A stretch of DNA of 64,000 nt from NCBI GenBank assembly GCA_028752905.1, contig JAQNBH010000003.1:3590204-3654203 (forward strand), given 5' to 3'. The position numbers and the translations under genes were made by a program. This document shows, piece after piece, positions 11,156-22,656 of the stretch (positions are counted from its first letter, which is position 1; every line of letters starts with the position of its first letter). This stretch comes from Cladorhizidae sp. MBARI D1340-BT2. Lineage: Eukaryota; Porifera; Demospongiae; Poecilosclerida; Cladorhizidae. Below the pieces are notes generated by a model. The model had not been told where the DNA came from and ran no database searches. It worked only from the letters and a program-made list of their open reading frames with translations.

Positions 11156-12775
11156 GGCTCGGGTTTAGAGCAGGCGGCACAGGTTTAGAGAAGGCATTGG
11201 TTTAGAGTAGACTCAGGTTTAGAGCAGACTCGTGTTTATAGCAGACTTGGGTTTAGAGAAGGCTCATGTTTAGAGCAGGCTCAGGTTTAGAGCAACTCAC
11301 GTTTTGAGCAGGCTCAGGTTTAGAGCAGTAGAGCAGGCTCATGTTTAGAGCAGGCTCATGTTTAGAGCAGGCTCATGTTTAGAGCAGGCTCAGGTTTAGA
11401 GCAACTCACGTTTTGAGCAGGCTCAGGTTTAGAGCAGGCTCGGTTTAGAGCAGGCTCAGATTTAGAGCAACTCACGTTTAGGATTTAGAGCAGGCTCAGG
11501 TTTAGAGCAGGCTCATGTTTAGAGCAGGCTTATATGTAGAGCAGGCTTATGTGTAGAGCAGGCCCAGGTTTAGAGCAGGCTTAGATTTAGAGCAGGCTCA
11601 GGTTTAGAGCAGGCTCAGATTTAGAGCAACTCACGTTTAGGGTTTAGAGCAGGCTCAGGTTTAGAGCAGGCTCATGTTTAGAGCAGGCTCATGTTTAGAG
11701 CAGGATCAGGTTTATAGCAGGCTCATGTTTAGAGCAGGCTTAGATTTAGAGCAGGCTCATGTTTAGAGCAGGCTCAGGTTTAGAGCAGGCTCAGTTTAGA
11801 GCAGGCTCAGATTTAGAGCAACTCACGTTTAGGGTTTAGAGCAGGCTCAGGTTTAGAGCAGGCTCATGTTTAGAGCAGGCTCATGTTTAGAGCAGGATCA
11901 GGTTTATAGCAGGCTCATGTTTAGAGCAGGCTTAGATTTAGAGCAGGCTCATGTTTAGAGCAGGCTCAGGTTTAGAGCAGGCTCGGTTTAGAGCAGGCTC
12001 AGATTTAGAGCAACTCACGTTTAGGGTTTAGAGCAGGCTCAGGATTAGAGCAGGCTCATGTTTAGAGCAGGCTCATGTTTAGAGCAGGATCAGGTTTAGA
12101 GCAGGCTCATGTTTAGAGCAGGCTTAGATTTAGAGCAGGCTCAGGTTTAGAGCAGGCTCGTGTTTAGAGCAGGCTCAGGTTTAGAGCAGGCTCAGGTTTA
12201 GAGCAGGCTCGGTTTAGAGCAGGCTCAGATTTAGGGGTTTAGAGCAGGCTCAGGTTTAGAGCAGGCTCATGTTTAGAGCAGGCTCATGTTTAGAGCAGGC
12301 TCATGTTTAGAGCAGGCTCAGGTATAGAGCAGGCTCAGGTTTAGAGTATACTCAAGTTTAGGGTTAAGAGCAGGCTCATGTTTAGAGCAGGCTCAGGTTT
12401 AGAGCAGGCTCAGGTTTAGAGCAGGCTCATGTTTAGAGCAGGCTCATGTTTAGAGCAGGCTCAGGTTTAGAGTATACTCAAGTTTAGGGTTTAGAGCAGG
12501 CTCATGTTTAGAGCAGGCTCAGGTTTAGAGCAGGCTCAGGTTTAGAGCAGGCTCATGTTTAGAGCAGGATCAGGTTTAGAGCAGGATCAGGTTTAGAGCA
12601 GGTTAGGTTTAGAGCAGGCTCAGGTTTAGAGTATACTCAAGTTTAGGGTTTAGAGCAGGCTCAGGTTTAGAGCAGGCTCAGGTTTAGAGTATACTCAAGT
12701 TTAGGGTTTAGAGCAGGCTCAGGTTTAGAGCAGGTTCAGGTTTAGAGTAACTCATGTTTAGGGTTTAGAGTAGAT
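11156..12775. repeat. Minisatellite G, 17-bp unit with 192-bp higher-order repeat
   Basis: Basic unit is GTTTAGAGCAGGCTCAG. Landmark units (AACTCACGTTTAGGGTTTAG) end at 11640, 11832 and 12024, that is 192 bp apart, and the intervening variant order is nearly identical. A second landmark family, GTATACTCAAGTTTAGGGTT, punctuates 12345-12710. About 95 basic copies. Confidence 0.95.
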
Positions 12776-14412
12776 TTTAAGTAGCTAAATTTTATCTGTG
12801 TCAATAAGGTAGCTTCAGTACTTACTTCAAGAGGGAGCTCTCTAGGTGTTGCCATAATTTGTGGTGTGGCTCTGTTACCACCAGCAAGGTCTGCAGCCTG
12901 AACTATATTCTATTAACTATTGATTTTAGCTGTACTTGGCTTTGTCCAGTGCCGGGTAAAAAATGTCGGGGTGGAAACTGTTTAGGTGTTTCTAACAGGT
13001 GGGTGCATGGGAGCACTGAATATTAATGCAGTTCTGTGAATAGAGATTTTGATGGAATGTTTGTCGACGCTGAGCTGGCTACTGCGGAAATTTAAGGAGG
13101 AGTTTAATGTTACACAGCATCGTCTTGCTGCCAGGTGGCCATAGGTGGAGGTTTTTGAAGGATTTGATGAGAGATGCACCAACATAGTGTTGTCCAAGAG
13201 CAAAGCACATGATGTCAGGCAGAGTCTGGCCACTTACATCATTTGCTGATGGCCTTTGCTTGAGGAGACAGCGAAGGAGAGGTGGACAGGCAACTTCATC
13301 CGCTCGAAGGGACAGTTACGAGCACTTGGAGGCCTAGGAAGAGGTCTAACACATGAGGTGGCCCGGTGGTTCGCACGACCAACCTTGTTCCATTCGCAGA
13401 GTCTGTGTCATCGAAGCAGACGATTGCACAGTTGCTTTGAGTGCCTCTCCAGGAAGTCTCTGCTATTTCTCGGGAGCTCTAGAGTTGCTTACCCTCGGGA
13501 ATTGGCCGGGCATTTGAACGGATGCAGTGGATGCTTGGCATGCCTGCAGTGTTTGTGATGTGATGGTAATAGTGCCAAGTAGAGCTGATCAAACTGTTGC
13601 ATGGCAGATCCTGGAAGACATCATGATGGATGTTATGTCTAGTAGTCTGTGTGGTCCCCAGGAGGGGGAAGAAGCATTGCCTCTGGATCAAGACAGTTAG
13701 AGCCAATAGCATATATGGCATGTGTTTAATTCAGGATGTGTTTAATTAAGGCATCTTTAACAACCATGCTTATCTGTGCTCCCCCAGCTGCAGTTGTTTG
13801 TAACAGCTGCCTGCGTAACTGTGTTTTTAACAGTGTTTTCCCCACTTCTTCTCCTGCCAGCTCTTCTTTTTGGTTGGGAATATCACATGTTGAGGTGTCT
13901 TATCTGATCCAGTGGTTGCTTTGCCCCACTGGCCTGTTGGGTAGGGCTAGTGGTAAGTGTTGTGTATTCTTGGTGGCTAACAGCAATCTAATCTCTGATC
14001 TTCTGGGAATAGGCCAGTACTATCCTTTAGGATAACCTGTTTTCTCAGTAGTTGACATTCAACTATCCTTTAGGATAACCTGTTTTCTCAGTAGTTGACA
14101 TTCAATGTAGGTCACATTCAATGTAGGTCACGATATTCATTGCTTTTCTAGAGGGTGGTTGCCCACTGGTGGTTGACAGTAATATACTGTAGGTCTCGAT
14201 ATTCATTCGCTGCAGCGTCCAGGCCCAGAGTGCCACAGTGCATAGGCAGCCCGACTAAGCAGAGCACTTCTTTACATCCTCCCACCAGTAATGTCTGGTC
14301 TGAGGTCAGTTGGTGCAATGTGTGTTGGAAATGCATTCTTCCCCTAAATCCACCATGCTTGGAGTGAAACAAGGCAGTGTTTGGTTGACGCTTCAGTAGA
14401 GCACTGATACAT
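12776..14412. other. Longest non-repetitive stretch of the first 15 kb
   Basis: No confident gene. 13000-13720 is GC-richer and carries overlapping frames of 80-100 codons on both strands, none with a recognised domain; an old transposon or gene remnant is possible. On the minus strand 13726-13899 reads 57 open codons ending in a helix-like stretch (GEEVGKTLLKTQLRRQLLQ) and a stop. 14020-14110 contains a 44-bp direct duplication around ACTATCCTTTAGGATAACC. Confidence 0.45.
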
Positions 14413-15496
14413 GATGACATCATGCCTCTCATTGTAGCACTATACATGGCATCATGTCTCTCATTGTAGCACTATACATGACATCATGCCTCTCAGTGTA
14501 GCACTATACATGACATGTCTCTCATTGTAGCACTATACATGACATCATGCCTCTCATTGTAGCACTATACATGACATCATGCCTCTCATTGTAGCACTAT
14601 ACATGACATCATGCCTCTCATTGTAGCACTATACATGACATCATGCCTCTCATTGTAGCACTATACATGACATCATGTCTCTCATTGTAGCACTATACAT
14701 GGCATCATGCCTCTCATTGTAGCACTATACATGACATCATGCCTCTCATTGTAGCACTATACATGACATCATGTCTCTCATTGTAGCACTATACATGGCA
14801 TCATGCCTCTCATTGTAGCACTATACATGACATCATGTCTCTCATTGTAGCACTATACATGGCATCATGCCTCTTATGGTAGCACTATACATGACATCAT
14901 GCCTCTCATTGTAGCACTATACTGACATCAGGCCTCTCATTGTAGCACTATACATGACATCATGCCTCTCAGTGTAGCACTATACATGGCATCATGCCTC
15001 TCATTGTAGCACTATACATGACATCATGCCTCTCATTGTAGCACTATACATACATGACATCATGCCTCTCATTGTAGCACTATACATGACATCATGTCTC
15101 TCAGTGTAGGACTATACATGGCATCATGCCTCTCATTGTAGCACTATACTGGCATCATGCCTCTCATTGTAGCACTATACATGACATCATGCCTCTCAGT
15201 GTAGCACTATACATGACATCATGTCTCTCAGTGTAGCACACTATACATGGCATCATGCCTCTCAGTGTAGCACTATACATGACATCATGTCTCTCAGTGT
15301 AGCACTATACATGACATCATGCCTCTCATTGTAGCACTATACATGACATCATGCCTCTCATTGTAGCACTATACATGACATCATGTCTCTCATTGTAGCA
15401 CTATACATGGCATCATGCCTCTCATTGTAGCACTATACATGACATCATGCCTCTCATTGTAGCACTATACATGACATCATGCCTCTCATTGTAGCA
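14413..15496. repeat. Minisatellite H, 32-bp unit, ~34 copies
   Basis: Unit CATCATGCCTCTCATTGTAG + CACTATACATGA. Variants GCC/GTC, ATT/AGT and GAC/GGC are scattered through the array. Regular 32-bp spacing without unique spacers; not a CRISPR. Confidence 0.95.
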
Positions 15497-16121
15497 GTGC
15501 AGCTTTAAAAACTGTTTCATGTCAAGTCAAAACATGTACAGTCTTCTGGCAGTCCTTCTGGCAAAGTGGATAGACGCTGGATGCTATCTTCCCCCATAAA
15601 TGGAGGCTGGAGTTGTGAGGGAGGGCCCAGTTAAAGGGAACTTAAGGCAGTGCTGTGGTACTCTGTTCTGCCTTTGCCGAGATGGAAGCTATATTTGGTG
15701 ACGAGGCAGTTTCTGGGTGGAGGCAGTTTCTGGGTGGCGGCCCTGTGCACTGTATTCTTTGCTGCAATACTTGCAGATGAGGTGGGTCCTCTTTGATGGT
15801 ATAATTTCTCTCCGTATGTGACTTTCTACAAGCACTCTATCCATTCTCACAGAGCTGTACCAACCTGTGATAAACTAATTGCACTCTACAACCATGCTTG
15901 ACTTGTGCATACTGACCATAATAACTGCTAATGGGATAATGAGGTGCATAAGTACCTGTGAACACTAATTAATTGGTGTTGTTGCTTCAAGCATTGATCT
16001 TGGTATTCATGAGGTAGGGAGGGGAGGGGTGGGGGAGGGGTTGCAAGGGGAGGGATGCACACCCATCAGCAGTGCTATACAAGAACTCCTTTTCCACCGC
16101 TCCACACAAACCATGTTCTAC
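15497..16121. other. Unassigned; small ORF at 15682-15780
   Basis: A 32-codon frame from ATG 15682 ends with CILCCNTC-R. It has no splice or paralogy support and may be chance. Direct duplication GAGGCAGTTTCTGGGTGG at 15701-15737. Purine-rich 16012-16055. Confidence 0.35.
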
Positions 16122-16240
16122 ACCAGACACACACACACATGCACGCACACACACACACACATGCACACACATGCACGCACAAACACACATGCACACTGTA
16201 TGCACTCCCATGCGTACATGCACACACATACACATGTGCA
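16122..16240. repeat. CA/GCACACAT microsatellite
   Basis: Imperfect (CA)n with ATGCACGCAC interruptions. Overlapping His/Thr-rich and Cys/Val-rich frames here are low-complexity artefacts. Confidence 0.9.
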
Positions 16241-16261
16241 CACTCCGTATGCACTCTGGTT

Positions 16262-19200
16262 GGCCCTACACCCCTAGTCCTAGTCCTGGCCCTATACCCC
16301 TAGCTCTAGTCCTGGCCCTACACCCCTAGTCCTAGTCCTGGCCCTGCACCCCTAGCTCTAGTCCTGGCCCTATACCCCTAGCTCTAGTCCTGGCCCTACA
16401 CCCCTAGCTCTAGTCCTGGCCCTGGCCCTACACCCCTAGCTCTAGTCCTGGCCCTATACCCCTAGCCCTAGTACTGGCCCTATACCCCTAGCCCTAGTCC
16501 TGGACCTATACCCCTAGTCCTAGTCCTGGCCCTATAACCCTAGTCCTAGTCCTGGTCCTATAACCCTAGTCCTGGCCCTATACCCCTAGCCCTAGTCCTG
16601 GCCCTATACCCCTAGCCCTAGTCCTGGCCCTATACCCCTAGCCCTAGTCCTAGTCCTGGACCTATACCCCTAGCCCTAGTCCTGGCCCTATAACCCCTAG
16701 CCCTAGTCCTGGCCCTATACCCCTAGCCCTAGTCATGGCCCTATAACCCTACCTAGTCCTGGCCCTATACCCCTAGTCCTAGTCCTGCCCTATACCCCTA
16801 GTCCCTATACCCCTAGTCCTAGTCCTGGCCCTATAACCCTAGTCCTAGTCTGGCCCTATACCCCTAGTCCTAGTCCTGGCCCTATAACCCTAGTCCTATT
16901 CCTGGTCCTATACCCCTAGCCCTAGTCCTATACCCCTATACCCCTAGCCCTAGTCTGGCCCTATACCCTTAGTCTCCTAGTCCTGGCCCTACACCCCTAG
17001 TCCTAGTCCTGGCCCTACACCCCTAGCTCTAGCCCTGGCCCTATACCCCTAGTCCTAGTCATGGCCCTATACCCCTAGTCCTAGTCCTGGTCCTATAACC
17101 CTAGCCCTAGTCCTGGCCCTATACCCCTAGTCCTACTGGCCCTATACCCCTAGTCCTAGTCCTAGGCCTATACCCCTAGTCCTAGTCCTTGCCCTATACC
17201 CCTAGCCCTAGTCCTGGCCCTATAACCCTAGCCCTAGTCCTGGCCCTATACCCCTAGCCCTAGTACTGGCCCTATACCCCTAGTCCTAGTCATGGCCCTA
17301 TAACCCTACCTAGTCCTGGCCCTATACCCCTAGTCCTAGTCCTGCCCTATACCCCTAGTCCCTATACCCCTAGTCCTAGTCCTGGCCCTATAACCCTAGT
17401 CCTAGTCTGGCCCTATACCCCTAGTCCTAGTCCTGGCCCTATAACCCTAGTCCTATTCCTGGCCCTATACCCCTAGTCCTAGTCCTGGCCCTATACCCCT
17501 AGTCCTAGTCCTGGCCCTATAACCCTAGTCCTAGTCCTGGCCTAGCCCTAGTCCTGGACCTATATACCCCTAGTCCTAGTCCTGGCCCTATACCCCTAGC
17601 TCTAGTCCTGGACCTATACCCCTAGCCCTAGTCCTGGCCCTATAACCCTAGTCCTAGTCCTGGCCTAGTCCTATTCCTGGCCCTATACCCCTAGTCCTAT
17701 TCCTGGCCCTATACCCCTAGTCCTAGTCCTGGCCCTATACCCCTAGTCCTAGTCCTGCCCTATACCCCTAGTCCCTATACCCCTAGTCCTAGTCCTGGCC
17801 TAGTCCTAGTCTGGCCCTATACCCCTAGCCCTAGTCCTGGCCCTATACCCCTAGTCCTAGTCCTGGCCCTATACCCCTAGTCCTAGTCTGGCCCTATACC
17901 CCTAGTCCTATTCCTGGCCCTATACCCCTAGTCCTAGTCCTGCCCTATACCCCTAGTCCCTATACCCCTAGTCCTAGTCCTGGCCTAGTCCTAGTCTGGC
18001 CCTATACCCCTAGTCCTAGTCCTGGCCCTATACCCCTAGTCCTAGTCCTGGCCCTATACCCCTAGTCCTAGTCTGGCCCTATACCCCTAGTCCTAGTCCT
18101 GGCCCTATACCCCTAGTCCTAGTCCTGGCCCTATACCCCTAGTCCTAGTCCTGGCCTAGTCCTAGTCCTGGCCCTACACCCCTAGTCCTAGTCCTGGCCC
18201 TACACCCCTAGCCCTAGTCCTAGTCCTGGCCCTATACCCCTAGCTCTAGTCCTGGCCCTATACCCCTAGCCCTAGTCCTAGTCCTGGCCCTATACCCCTA
18301 GCCCTAGTCCTGGCCCTATACCCCTAGCCCTAGTCCTGGCCCTATACCCCTAGCCCTAGCCCTAGTCCTGGCCCTATACCCCTAGTCCTAGTCATGGCCC
18401 TATAACCCTACCTAGTCCTGCCCTATACCCCTAGTCCCTATACCCCTAGTCCTAGTCTGGCCCTATACCCCTAGTCCTAGTCCTGGCCCTATACCCCTAG
18501 TCCTAGTCCTGGCCCTATACCCCTAGCTCTAGTCCTGGCCCTATACCCCTAGTCCCTATACCCCTAGTCCTAGTCCTGGCCCTATAACCCTAGTCCTAGT
18601 CTGGCCCTATACCCCTAGTCCTAGTCCTGGCCCTATAACCCTAGTCCTATTCCTGGCCCTATACCCCTAGTCCTAGTCCTGGCCCTATACCCCTAGTCCT
18701 AGTAGTCCTGGCCCTATAACCCTAGTCCTAGTCTGGCCCTATACCCCTAGCCCTAGTCCTGGCCCTATAACCCTAGTCCTAGTCCTGGCCCTACACACCT
18801 AGTCCTAGTCCTGGCCCTATAACCTTAGTCCCAGCGCTATACCCCTAGCCCTAGTCCTGGCACTATACCCCTAGTCCTATTCCTGGCCCTATACCCCTAG
18901 TCCTAGTCCTGGCCCTATACCCCTAGTCCTAGTCCTGGCCCTATAACCCTAGTCCTAGTCTGGCCCTATACCCCTAGTCCTAGTCCTGGCCCTATAACCC
19001 TAGTCCTAGTCTGGCCCTATACCCCTAGCCCTAGTCCTGGCCCTATAACCCTAGTCCTAGTCCTGGCCCTACACACCTAGTCCTAGTCCTGGCCCTATAA
19101 CCTTAGTCCCAGCGCTATACCCCTAGCCCTAGTCCTGGCACTATACCCCCAGTCCTAGTCCTGGCCCTATACCCCCAGCCCTAGTGGCCTACTAGTCCTA

Positions 19201-19338
19201 GCCCTAGTGGCCTACTAGTCCTAGCCCTAGTCCTAGCCCTATTCCTGGCCCTACCCCTACCCCTAACCCTAGTGCTATACTCATAGTCCTAGCCCTGGAC
19301 CTAACCCTATACCCCTAGCTGTGGTCCTAGTCCTGGCC
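16262..19338. repeat. Minisatellite I, ~26-bp CCTAGT-rich array, >3 kb
   Basis: Unit is approximately CCTGGCCCTATACCCCTAGT plus CCTAGT, built internally from hexamers such as CCTAGT, CCCTAG, CCTGGC. Long blocks are re-duplicated: landmark CTACACACCTAGTCC occurs at 18791 and 19069 (278 bp apart), and a deletion-bearing block near 16728-16870 recurs at 17285-17420. The hexamers resemble metazoan CCCTAA but are not that sequence, so this is not a telomere. Confidence 0.95.
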
Positions 19339-19355
19339 AGCAGAAACTTTGGACA

Positions 19356-19966
19356 TCCCTAGAAGATCCAGGGGTTGTACAAAGCACTGCTAAATACAGA
19401 TGGTTACTAGAAGATTGGTGCTTGTCCATGGCATTGCTGGACACAGATGGTTACTAAAAGATCCAGGGTTGTCCATAGCATTGCTGGAAGATCCGGGGTT
19501 GTCCATAGCATTGCTGGAAGATCAGGGGTTGTCCATAGCTTGCTGGAAGATCCAGGGTTGTCCATAGCATTGCTGGACACAGATAGTTACTAGAAGATCC
19601 AGGGCTGTCCGTAGCATTGCTGGACACAGATAGTTACTAGAAGATCCGGGTTTGTCCATAGCATTGCTGGACACAGATGGTTACTAGAAGATCCAGAGCT
19701 GTCCGTAGCATTGCTGTACACAGATAGTTACTAGAAGATCCAGGGTTGTCCGTAGCATTGCTGGACACAGATGGTTACTAGAGGATCCAGGGTTGTCCGT
19801 AGCATTGCTGGACACAGATGGTTACTAGAAGATCCAGAGCTGTCCGTAGCATTGCTGGACACAGATAGTTACTAGAAGATCCAGGGCTGTCCGTAGCATC
19901 AGGTGGTTACTAGAAGATCCAGGGCTGTCCGTAGCATTGCTTGACACAGGCGGTTACTAGAAGATC
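19356..19966. repeat. Minisatellite J, 47-bp unit, ~13 copies
   Basis: Core GTTACTAGAAGATCCAGGG followed by TGTCCATAGCATTGCTGGAC. Three consecutive units near 19480-19560 lack the ACACAGATGGTTACTAG part and are about 30 bp. Confidence 0.93.
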
Positions 19967-20551
19967 GAAGAGAGAAGTGTTTGTATGTGTGTTTGTTGCT
20001 GTACAATACGCAGCAAGCTAGCAACTGCACTAGCTAATGAAAGGTTTTCAAGGAAAAGAAGCTGGGCCCTTCTCTCTGTGAAAACTAACTCTGGTGCATT
20101 AACAGACCTTGCTGGCATAAATTAATATTGACTTAAATGTTGTCCTTTTCTTACATCCGAGCCCATTTTGTTGCAGTGGAGGGTGTGTGTGGTCGCCAGT
20201 TGGTTTGGAGAGTTTGGAGAACAGCTGTGATTGTTCTTGTGTGATTTTAGTGTTTAAGATTTGCTTGTACACATGCGTGCAGGAAGGTGCATAGTAGTCT
20301 TGGAGTTCAGTAAGGTTCCCTAATTAGTGCACTTGCATCTAATTAGTGCACATCTGCATGAAGGTCATTTAATGTTCCCTAATTAGTGCACATGCATTAT
20401 ATTCTCTAATTAGTGCACATGCATGCGCGGAAGGTTTGGAGTTTAATTTTAGTTAATGTTCTCTAATTTTTACTCTTGAAAGTATCGGAAATTTCATGTC
20501 ATTTCATTTCTTTGGTAGGAGATTCCGCTTCATCCATTAATAACCGTGGCA
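19967..20551. other. Unassigned, with CTAATTAGTGCAC motif repeated
   Basis: CTAATTAGTGCAC occurs four times between 20320 and 20425 at uneven spacing, some copies followed by ATGCAT. Nothing else is supportable; TTCATTTCTTTGGTAG at 20505-20520 resembles a splice acceptor. Confidence 0.4.
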
Positions 20552-21190
20552 CATACAGGTACCTACTGATGGTCTCTTTACACAGGTGTTCAGGCATCTA
20601 CTGGTGGTCTCTTTACACAGGTGTTCAGGTACCCACTGATGGTCTCTTTACACAGGTGTTCAGGCATCTACTGGTGGTCTCTTTACACAGGTGTTCAGGC
20701 ATCTACTGGTGGTCTCTTTACACAGGTGTTCAGGCACCTACTGGTGGTCTCTTTACACAGGTGTTCAGGCACCTACTGGTGGTCTCTTTACACAGGTGTT
20801 CAGGCATCTACTGGTGGTCTCTTTACACAGGTGTTCAGGCACCTACTGGTGGTCTCTTTACACAGGTGTTCAGGCATCTGCTGGTGGTCTCTTTACACAG
20901 GTGTTCAGGCACCTACTGGTGGTCTCTTTACACAGGTGTTCATGCACCTACTGGTGGTCTCTTTACACAGGTGTTCGGTACCTACTGGTGGTCTCTTTAC
21001 ACAGGTGTTCAGGCATCTACTGGTGGTCTCTTTACACAGGTGTTCATGCACCTACTGGTGGTCTCTTTACACAGGTGTTCAGGCATCTACTGGTGGTCTC
21101 TTTACACAGGTGTACAGGCACCTAATGGTGGTCTCTTTACACAGGTGTTCCGGTACCTAAATGTGGTCTCTTTACACAGGTGTTCAGGTA
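20552..21190. repeat. Minisatellite K, 35-bp unit, ~18 copies, open in all plus frames
   Basis: Unit CTACTGGTGGTCTCTTTACA + CAGGTGTTCAGGCAT. Because 35 is not divisible by three and the unit has no stop, all three plus frames stay open and encode rotations of the same 35-residue repeat. Each unit also contains TCTCTTTACACAG|GTGTTCAG, which looks like a splice acceptor directly abutting a GT. Real translation is unlikely. Confidence 0.94.
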
Positions 21191-21227
21191 CTCAAAGCTT
21201 TTTTTAAAGCAGATTATAAAGTTCATG

Positions 21228-21420
21228 ACATTAGATGTTAAAAATAATATTGTAATAAAGTTTACTCATGAAGATTAGCATAAAAATGACATCACTATTA
21301 GGTGTTAAAATACTTTAATAAAGTTTACACATGTATTAGATGAGCATAAAAATGGCATCTTTATTAGGAAGTGTTAAAATACTTTAATAAAGTGTACACA
21401 TGTATTATAAAAATGGCCCG
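21228..21420. repeat. Three imperfect ~65-70 bp direct repeats
   Basis: GTGTTAAAATACTTTAATAA and AAAATGGCATC recur three times, each with an AATAAAG; AT-rich. Confidence 0.75.
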
Positions 21421-21474
21421 AGGGGATCTGTTCAGGTACTAGATCATGTGACGATCACCTGACTCGGCACCACC

Positions 21475-21576
21475 TCACAGAATGGTGCAGCAGCAGCAGC
21501 AGTCGTTTGTATTGCCACCATTGTTGTCACAATAATCGCAGGGCACAAGGGGGAGTCTCTTGCAAATGGGACAACC
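21475..21576 (-). CDS. Candidate terminal exon: CxxC-CxxC, poly-Cys, CaaL tail
   Basis: On the minus strand a pyrimidine-rich acceptor (TTTCTGTTTCTTACATGTTAG) is followed by 33 codons and TGA. The peptide has CPIC, then CDYC, then five consecutive Cys and ends TIL. The two CxxC pairs are 7 residues apart, as in a small zinc knuckle. The final four residues, CTIL, match a C-a-a-X box; X=Leu is classically read by geranylgeranyltransferase I, so membrane anchoring is possible. Caution: the five Cys come from a short GCA/CAG run, which can arise by slippage. No upstream exon was identified, and a plus-strand exon candidate lies close by at 21915-22045; the two models would overlap. Confidence 0.4.
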   Translation of the reverse strand, partial: GCPICKRLPLVPCDYCDNNGGNTNDCCCCCTIL

Positions 21577-21632
21577 CTAACATGTAAGAAACAGAAAGGT
21601 TCAAAGAAAGGAGCCAAGGTTAGGCCAGGAAA

Positions 21633-21647
21633 GGGGGGGGGGGGGGG
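21633..21647. repeat. G15 homopolymer
   Basis: One of several G/C homopolymers of 10-15 nt in non-repetitive DNA of this window (see findings). Confidence 0.9.
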
Positions 21648-21914
21648 AGATTATCCGAGTTTGAAATCGGTGTAAGCTCCCTCCCTGGGGCAATTATCAG
21701 AGGCACACTTATATGTGTATTTTATTTTTGCTCAAAATCGGCCCTCTTTATCAGTTTCTTTTTCTTTTGACTATTGTGGTGAATTTAAAAAATTCTCACA
21801 GGTACCCATCCTCCTTCTCTCCTTGGGGGGGGGGGGTCATAGAAATTTTGAAATTTGTGATGGGATAGTGAGCCTTTCCTTTGTGTGTGTATCCCATGAC
21901 CTGGCAAATATCAG

Positions 21915-22045
21915 GTGCCTCTGGGATGAGGCTAGTGGTGGTGGAGTATGGGAACCAAGAGCCTGCCTACTTCTTCTCACTAGTTCTTATCTGGTTGGCT
22001 GTGGCAACCATCCTCTACTATCCAAACCCAAAGAGGAGGTGTTAA
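21915..22045 (+). CDS. Candidate terminal exon: single transmembrane helix and basic tail
   Basis: The acceptor TTTGTGTGTGTATCCCATGACCTGGCAAATATCAG (21880-21914) is followed by a 42-codon frame in which the codon phase needs one upstream base, ending TAA. The peptide has an extracellular-looking stub (VVVEYGNQEP), a hydrophobic helix (YFFSLVLIWLAVATILYY) and a short positively charged end (PNPKRRC). That order fits the C-terminus of a type I membrane protein with a minimal cytosolic tail. Upstream exons were not found with confidence. A competing plus frame covers the same bases without a membrane helix. Confidence 0.42.
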
Positions 22046-22320
22046 TAGAATAATGTGTGACCTTGAGTCAACTCTAAGTCTGTGTCAACTCCAAGTGTGT
22101 CTAATGGCTGAGTACAAAGAGTAGTTGAGTAGTTGTGGTGAGCGGAATGCCTCAGTGTCTCTGAAAGCAATGCCAGCAGGTTTATATTATTTTATCATGT
22201 TCTATCTATTTATATTTTCATGCCATTGTTTGAAGGTGTTTGTATGCATGTTTAAAGTTGGAGGCGAGCATGCACAAAACTCGCTTCATTATGCATCCTC
22301 AGCTGGGAAGAGCCAGTCAG

Positions 22321-22556
22321 CACAGTGTCCCTGCATGAAGCAGCTACCGTTTTGAAATAAGCATGGGAACAGTGTCCTTGCACGAAGCAGCTAACATTTT
22401 GAAATAAGTGTGGGAACAGTGTCCCTGCATGAAGCAGCTAACATTCTGAAATAAGTGTGGGAACAGTGTCCCTGCACGAAGCAGCTAATGTTCTGAAATA
22501 AGTGGGTGGAAACCGTGTCCCTGCACGAAGCAGCTAATGTTCTGAAATAAGTGGGG
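22321..22556. repeat. Minisatellite, 47-bp unit, 5 copies
   Basis: Core AACAGTGTCCCTGCATGAAG followed by CAGCTAACATTCTGAAATAAG. The last copies carry GTGGGTGGAAAC variants. Confidence 0.9.
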
Positions 22557-22594
22557 GGAAACACATGAGGAGGTATCCCAGACTGGCAGGAACA

Positions 22595-22656
22595 ATGGCC
22601 GAAATAACAACATCTAGATTTGCATCTGAAAAAATAAAGTCCTGTACAGCGACAAG
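22595..22656 (+). CDS. Candidate first coding exon with strong donor
   Basis: ATG at 22595 opens 20 codons (ending KIKSCTAT) plus two bases and then ACAAG|GTAAGA, a near-consensus splice donor. The frame is also open upstream for several codons. Downstream partner exon unknown; an AG 44 bp later would give a very short intron. No domain can be named. The following DNA (22860-22990) is distantly similar to the 68-bp repeat block at 59.9 and 61.9 kb. Confidence 0.3.

Noticed and set aside
12982..13721. PIF/Harbinger or other transposase in the GC-richer 13-kb region
   Set aside because: I translated both strands and found no catalytic motif; only short unrelated frames.
14413..15496. CRISPR-like 32-bp array
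   Set aside because: Units abut directly with no spacers.
16262..19338. True telomeric repeat
   Set aside because: Hexamers are mainly CCTAGT/CCCTAG, mixed with CCTGGC; no homogeneous CCCTAA run.
20476..21207. 243-codon protein
   Set aside because: The stop-free 35-bp array gives three overlapping frames of the same repeat.
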